Below, piece by piece: positions 60,499 to 64,000 of a DNA stretch of 64,000 nucleotides; within the stretch, counting starts at the first letter, position 1; every line of letters starts with the position of its first letter. The notes under the pieces were generated by a model, which ran no database searches, was not told the DNA's origin, and saw only the letters and a program-made list of their open reading frames with translations. The stretch lies in the NCBI RefSeq assembly GCF_032302195.1, contig NZ_CP135275.1, forward strand, positions 1,984,001 through 2,048,000. Reading direction: 5' to 3'. Origin of the DNA: Paenibacillus sp. MMS20-IR301 (GTDB lineage Bacteria; Bacillota; Bacilli; Paenibacillales; Paenibacillaceae). Made by a program: the position numbers and the translations under genes.

Positions 60499-60537
60499 AA
60501 AAAGCCCCCGTCCTCAAGATTATAATCTTGAGGACGA
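60499..60537 (-). terminator. T-box terminator of lysS
   Basis: CGTCCTCAAGAT-TATA-ATCTTGAGGACG is followed by GGGGCTTTTTTG. It forms when tRNA(Lys) is charged. Confidence 0.9.
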
Positions 60538-60800
60538 GAGCTTAAAGTCAGCTTCGCGGTACCACCCCAGTTTGCGGACATGTTGCCACGACCCGCCTCT
60601 TCGGGTACGGCCATCACGCTTATACCCTATCTCTGTAACGGGAGATCCCGGCATACCATCCTTAAGCGCAAGGCCTAATTCCGTATGCAGCTCGGAGACT
60701 TTTTTCAGATCAGGTTCTTCGCTGCCCCCTTTCACCATCCTGGAGCTCTCTGTGAACGCGCCGCCTGCTTACTCTTCTCTTCATCGCTTGTGTTGTTGTC
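60499..60800 (-). promoter_or_regulatory. T-box riboswitch leader of class I lysS
   Basis: On the minus strand the conserved T-box TGGGGTGGTACCGCG (60569-60555) is followed by a strong terminator. Upstream is a Stem I with an AGTA motif (near 60770) and AGAGAGCTCCAGGATGGTGA in its distal part. The loop opposite AGTA holds an A-run (60705-60700) with a Lys AAA triplet as probable specifier. The UGGU bulge fits a tRNA ending ACCA. This accounts for the gene-free stretch 60437-60840. Confidence 0.9.
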
Positions 60801-60840
60801 AGTTATTATGTGCAATGATACTGCGGCCGGAAGGGGTCTG

Positions 60841-61986
60841 TCAATTACTTAGATCATTCTCGCCAGAGCTGGATACCCAGACCTCATCCGCCGTCTCAAT
60901 CACCAGCCGCAGCTTGTCCCATTGCTCTTCTTCCGTCAAAATATTGCCTTCCTCCGAGGAGGCGAAGCCGCACTGGGTGCTGAGGCACAGCTGATTGAGG
61001 TCGACATATTGCGCCGCTTCGGCAATCCGGACCTTTAGCTGCTCTTTGTTCTCCAGACCGCCATGCTTCGTAGTTACAAGTCCGAGTACGACAAACTGAT
61101 CGCGGATGAAGCGCAGCGGCTCGAAATCACCGGAGCGTTCATTGTCATATTCAAGGAAGAACGCATCGACCCTGGCATTAGCGAAAAGCTCTTCGGCAAC
61201 CGGCCCGTAGCCCCCGGCAGCGAACCAGGTTGAACGCAGATTGCCTCTGCATACATGCAGCGCAATGGTCATATCCGCCGGACGTTCGGCGATGCTCTCA
61301 TTGATCAGCCGGACATAGTCCTTCGCCAGCTGATCCGGATCGGTTCCTCTGCTGCGAAGATGCGCTCGGTGTCTGCCGCTGCACAGCGTCCCCCAGGTCG
61401 TATCGTCCAGCTGCAGATACCGGCAGCCCGCATCATAGAAGGCCTGAATGGCGGTCCGGTACACCGCAATAATGTCCTCATACAGGGCTTTGGTATCCGT
61501 GTATACCTCATTCCCGTTATAATCCTGCACGAAATGGAACAGGGCCGGGGAAGGTATTGTCATTTTGGTCAGCATGCCGCCGGCCAGCTCCTGCAGTCTG
61601 GTGAAGTCCTTGACCATGGGATGCTCGCCGAATGCGATTTTGCCGCTGATCTTGAAGCTCTCTGCGCGGTTGACCTGATCTTTCGCCGTGCCGGGCTGTC
61701 CGAGCGTAATCTTCTGCGTTCCCTGAATGCCGAAAAAGAAATCCAAATGCCACCAGGAACGGCGGAACTCGCCGTCGGTTACTGCCTTAAGCCCCAGCTC
61801 CTTCTGCTGCACCAGCAGTTTGGCAATCTCAATATCCTCAATTTCACGCAGCTCCGCAGCGGTAATTTCGCCCTCGGCATACCGGGTGCGTGCTATTTTC
61901 AACCCCTCCGGGCGCAGGAAGCTTCCGACAATGTCGTAGCGAAAGGGCGGTGTTGTTCTTGTCGATTGGGTACCTGGACTAATCAT
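60841..61986 (-). CDS. YxjG-like cobalamin-independent methionine synthase (MetE C-terminal type)
   Basis: A 381-aa single-domain MetE-like protein. Starts GSFLRPEGLK...; catalytic zinc ligands appear in IALHVCRGN and LSTQCGFASSEEGN; TDGEFRRSWWHLDFF and YLQLDDTTWG are family motifs. It matches B. subtilis YxjG/YxjH, which make methionine from homocysteine with an alternative methyl donor. The ATG at 61986 follows GGAGGG. It lies 15 bp after the LysR gene and is probably co-transcribed with it. Confidence 0.92.
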   Translation of the reverse strand: MISPGTQSTRTTPPFRYDIVGSFLRPEGLKIARTRYAEGEITAAELREIEDIEIAKLLVQQKELGLKAVTDGEFRRSWWHLDFFFGIQGTQKITLGQPGTAKDQVNRAESFKISGKIAFGEHPMVKDFTRLQELAGGMLTKMTIPSPALFHFVQDYNGNEVYTDTKALYEDIIAVYRTAIQAFYDAGCRYLQLDDTTWGTLCSGRHRAHLRSRGTDPDQLAKDYVRLINESIAERPADMTIALHVCRGNLRSTWFAAGGYGPVAEELFANARVDAFFLEYDNERSGDFEPLRFIRDQFVVLGLVTTKHGGLENKEQLKVRIAEAAQYVDLNQLCLSTQCGFASSEEGNILTEEEQWDKLRLVIETADEVWVSSSGENDLSN

Positions 61987-62001
61987 GCGTCCCTCCTGCA
62001 G

Positions 62002-62934
62002 TTATAGTAGGAATGATTCCAGCTCGAAATATTTCCCCGACACCAGATCATTCAGAATCTCAATATAAGCCGCCATGATCTCACTCGGCCTGCGGTCCTT
62101 GTGGGCAATCCAGCCGACAGAGAACACTTCCCTGCTGTCAAAAGGAATCGTCACCAGCCCCGCATCAATCAGCTCTGAGGCCATAATGCCCGTGCCTATC
62201 GTATACGAACTGCTTCCCAGCAGCAGGTGAGTCAGGGTAGCCCGGTCAGTAACCTTAATATTCTTCTCAATCTGTGTGAAGCTAAGCATCTCTTCCGCGA
62301 AATGAAGGGAATTGTTATCCCCCTGCTCAAAGGTAATGTAGGGATACGGCAAGATATCCTCCGTGCTGATCCGCTCTTTAGCAGCCAGAGCATGTCCGGC
62401 CCGCACATACACATGCGGATTCGTATTGAACAGCGGAGTGAACTTCAGATTCCCGTCACTGAACAGCTTGTTCATCACCTTATAATTACTCTCGTTAATA
62501 TACAGAATGCCGATATCACTGCGCAGCGTACGCACATCCTCGATAATCTCGAAGGTCTGTGTCTCCCGCAGGCTGAAATTATACTCCTCCACCTTGCTCT
62601 CATTCATCAGCTTCACAAAAGCGTCCGTAACAAACGCATAATGCTGGGTGGAGACTGCGAAGTACATCGGGCTGCGCTTTTTGCCGGTATAGCGGTTCTC
62701 CATAAATTCGGTTTGTTCAATAATCTGCCGGGCGTAGCCCAGAAATTCCATACCTTCCGCAGAGATGCTGATCCCCCTGTTGTTGCGTTCGAAGATGGTT
62801 ATCCCCAGTTCGCTCTCCAGCTCCTTGATCGCATTGGAGAGGCTGGGCTGGGACACAAACAACCGTTTGGCCGCTTCATTCATAGAGCCGCTGTTCGCAA
62901 TCTCGATCGCGTAGCGGAGCTGCTGCAATGTCAA
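62002..62934 (-). CDS. LysR-family transcriptional regulator
   Basis: A 310-aa LTTR. N-terminal HTH (LQQLRYAIEIANSGSMNEAA, then LFVSQPSLSNAIKELESELG) and a C-terminal effector domain. The TTG at 62934 is preferred because GAGGGGGAAGAGG lies upstream; an earlier TTG at 62955 overlaps that site. Its unusual same-strand position directly before the methionine synthase gene suggests control of sulfur-amino-acid metabolism. Confidence 0.9.
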   Translation of the reverse strand: MTLQQLRYAIEIANSGSMNEAAKRLFVSQPSLSNAIKELESELGITIFERNNRGISISAEGMEFLGYARQIIEQTEFMENRYTGKKRSPMYFAVSTQHYAFVTDAFVKLMNESKVEEYNFSLRETQTFEIIEDVRTLRSDIGILYINESNYKVMNKLFSDGNLKFTPLFNTNPHVYVRAGHALAAKERISTEDILPYPYITFEQGDNNSLHFAEEMLSFTQIEKNIKVTDRATLTHLLLGSSSYTIGTGIMASELIDAGLVTIPFDSREVFSVGWIAHKDRRPSEIMAAYIEILNDLVSGKYFELESFLL

Positions 62935-63012
62935 ACCTCTTCCCCCTCTAATCAAGGACTATTTCCATATTAAAATATCCTGGCACACCCCGGTGTAGTC
63001 AGCGTACCGCTG

Positions 63013-64000
63013 TTACTGTGTCCGCTTTTTGCCGGCATCGATTTTGGACGGGTCCAGCCCTTCCCAGATATTCTTGATATCCGCCTGCTCGGGATGCTCG
63101 AACACCAGGAATGCCGTAGGCAGATAACGTTCCCCGTACTGCGATGACGGCTTGTTAAGAATCTCGTTGTCCTTCACCAGCACAGTTGATGATCCGCCGT
63201 CCAGATTCGCTGCAATCACCGCACCATGCTTCAGCATGATCTGCTGTACATCATACAGGTTCGCTCCGATGCTGTAGCCGGGCTGTCTGCCGTCGATTAC
63301 CACGAAGATCAGTGCCCCGTCTGCCCGCTGGCCCATCGCCGTTCTTGGCGCAATTCCCCAGCCCTCGGCAGCATTCTTGATCTGGCCTTTACCGTTCACG
63401 ATGATCCGCGGCTGAAAAGTAACCGCCTCCTGCACACCGAGCTTACTCAGCTCATCTAACGTGTAGTTTCCGGCAATCATTTTACCTTCCTTGTCCAGCC
63501 CGACGATCTGCGTAGACTTCTTGCCGCCTAGTCCGTTGTAATACAGCTTCCCTTGCGAGATCACAAGTCCAATCGGCTTAAAGCCATTGCCCTTCCAGTT
63601 CGGATCAGCGAAGCCGCCGCCGTTCACCCCGGCGATTGCCCCTGTCCGGGCGACCATACTGGAGACCTTTTCCCCTGAACCGATTTTATTGGGCACTCCC
63701 AGGCGCACCTTAGTCGGGTCGTTTACGATCATAACATAGCCGCTGTACCCGCTGCCTGTAACCTCTTCAATCTCGACCAGCGGCTTCTCTGGAGCGACAG
63801 GGTCCGGTGCAATGTCATGGGTATCCAACTCATTGCCCATCTCCTGAAACCGCTGATTGTATTCGGTGACCCTGTTCTTCAGCTCGTCCTCACCAATTAT
63901 ATATTTCGCCATATAGCGATGCTGTGTTGTAATCAGTGTATCGGCCAGCAGATAACGTGTATTACGTGCCGACGGAGCCAGATAGAACCAGCTGCCGGCT
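63013..64000 (-). CDS. Phosphodiester glycosidase family protein (5' end outside window)
   Basis: NAGPA-type protein, at least 329 residues, with the reading frame open to the right edge. The ATG at 63912 is internal: the frame continues with YLLADTLITTQHR ahead of it, a common sequence in Paenibacillus members, and the true start (with membrane anchor) lies beyond 64000. The domain (about from GYVMIVNDPTKVRLG) has AGVNGGGFADPNW, GIAPRTAMGQ and AANLDGGSSTVL, the last being the typical active-site region. It probably acts on extracellular glycan phosphodiesters. Confidence 0.88.
   Translation of the reverse strand, partial: AGSWFYLAPSARNTRYLLADTLITTQHRYMAKYIIGEDELKNRVTEYNQRFQEMGNELDTHDIAPDPVAPEKPLVEIEEVTGSGYSGYVMIVNDPTKVRLGVPNKIGSGEKVSSMVARTGAIAGVNGGGFADPNWKGNGFKPIGLVISQGKLYYNGLGGKKSTQIVGLDKEGKMIAGNYTLDELSKLGVQEAVTFQPRIIVNGKGQIKNAAEGWGIAPRTAMGQRADGALIFVVIDGRQPGYSIGANLYDVQQIMLKHGAVIAANLDGGSSTVLVKDNEILNKPSSQYGERYLPTAFLVFEHPEQADIKNIWEGLDPSKIDAGKKRTQ

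Overview
The window looks like chromosome of a Paenibacillus-type Firmicute. GC is moderate, most genes have strong AAGGAGG-type ribosome binding sites, and GTG or TTG starts are common. The gene content also fits: a kdp operon with a KdpD-N side protein, a class I LysRS behind a T-box, a GH87 alpha-1,3-glucanase, a YeeI-type YebC protein and DUF606 half-transporters. No 16S/23S rRNA or tRNA gene was seen, so the genus is inferred.

1-11.7 kb, minus strand: a complete high-affinity K+ uptake locus. kdpD and kdpE form one unit. An orphan 111-aa membrane protein forms the second. A 36-aa protein, kdpF, kdpA, kdpB, kdpC and a protein with two tandem KdpD-N/USP modules (cut by the window edge) form the third. 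Each unit is preceded by an 11-bp-spaced TTAAG direct repeat that I propose as the KdpE box. A 58-bp tandem duplication and a 190-bp palindromic element split kdpB from kdpC.

11.7-16 kb: an AT-rich, translationally coupled ATPase + HNH nuclease pair resembling Septu (PtuAB) anti-phage defence, then an EcsC-like/SHOCT protein. 16-25 kb: a YitT-type membrane protein, a peptide-binding protein without lipobox, a secreted multidomain GH87 alpha-1,3-glucanase and a secreted RCC1-propeller protein.

25-32 kb: small enzymes (acetyltransferases, GAF protein, P-loop kinase, methyltransferase, FGGY kinase, SDR). Between 25.66 and 26.71 kb lies a roughly 1-kb imperfect inverted repeat built from two copies of a dispersed repeat; a third copy is near 39.2 kb.

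32-39 kb: assimilatory nitrite reduction (nirB, nirD, a formate/nitrite transporter, cobA for siroheme). The nirB leader carries two hexaloop hairpins matching the ANTAR RNA motif. A divergent ANTAR antiterminator gene is paired with a TrpD2-like gene. 39-47 kb: a DUF606/Crp/DUF606 operon, a VOC protein, a Nudix protein coupled to a Tet(M)-like GTPase, an aldo-keto reductase, small proteins and a Mop protein.

47-55 kb: an ABC exporter with its own two-component system, an AlaX-type editing protein, a GNAT and a TSUP carrier. 55-64 kb: a UvrA-like ATPase, YeeI, T-box-controlled class I LysRS, a YxjG-like methionine synthase with a LysR regulator, and a phosphodiester glycosidase cut by the right edge.
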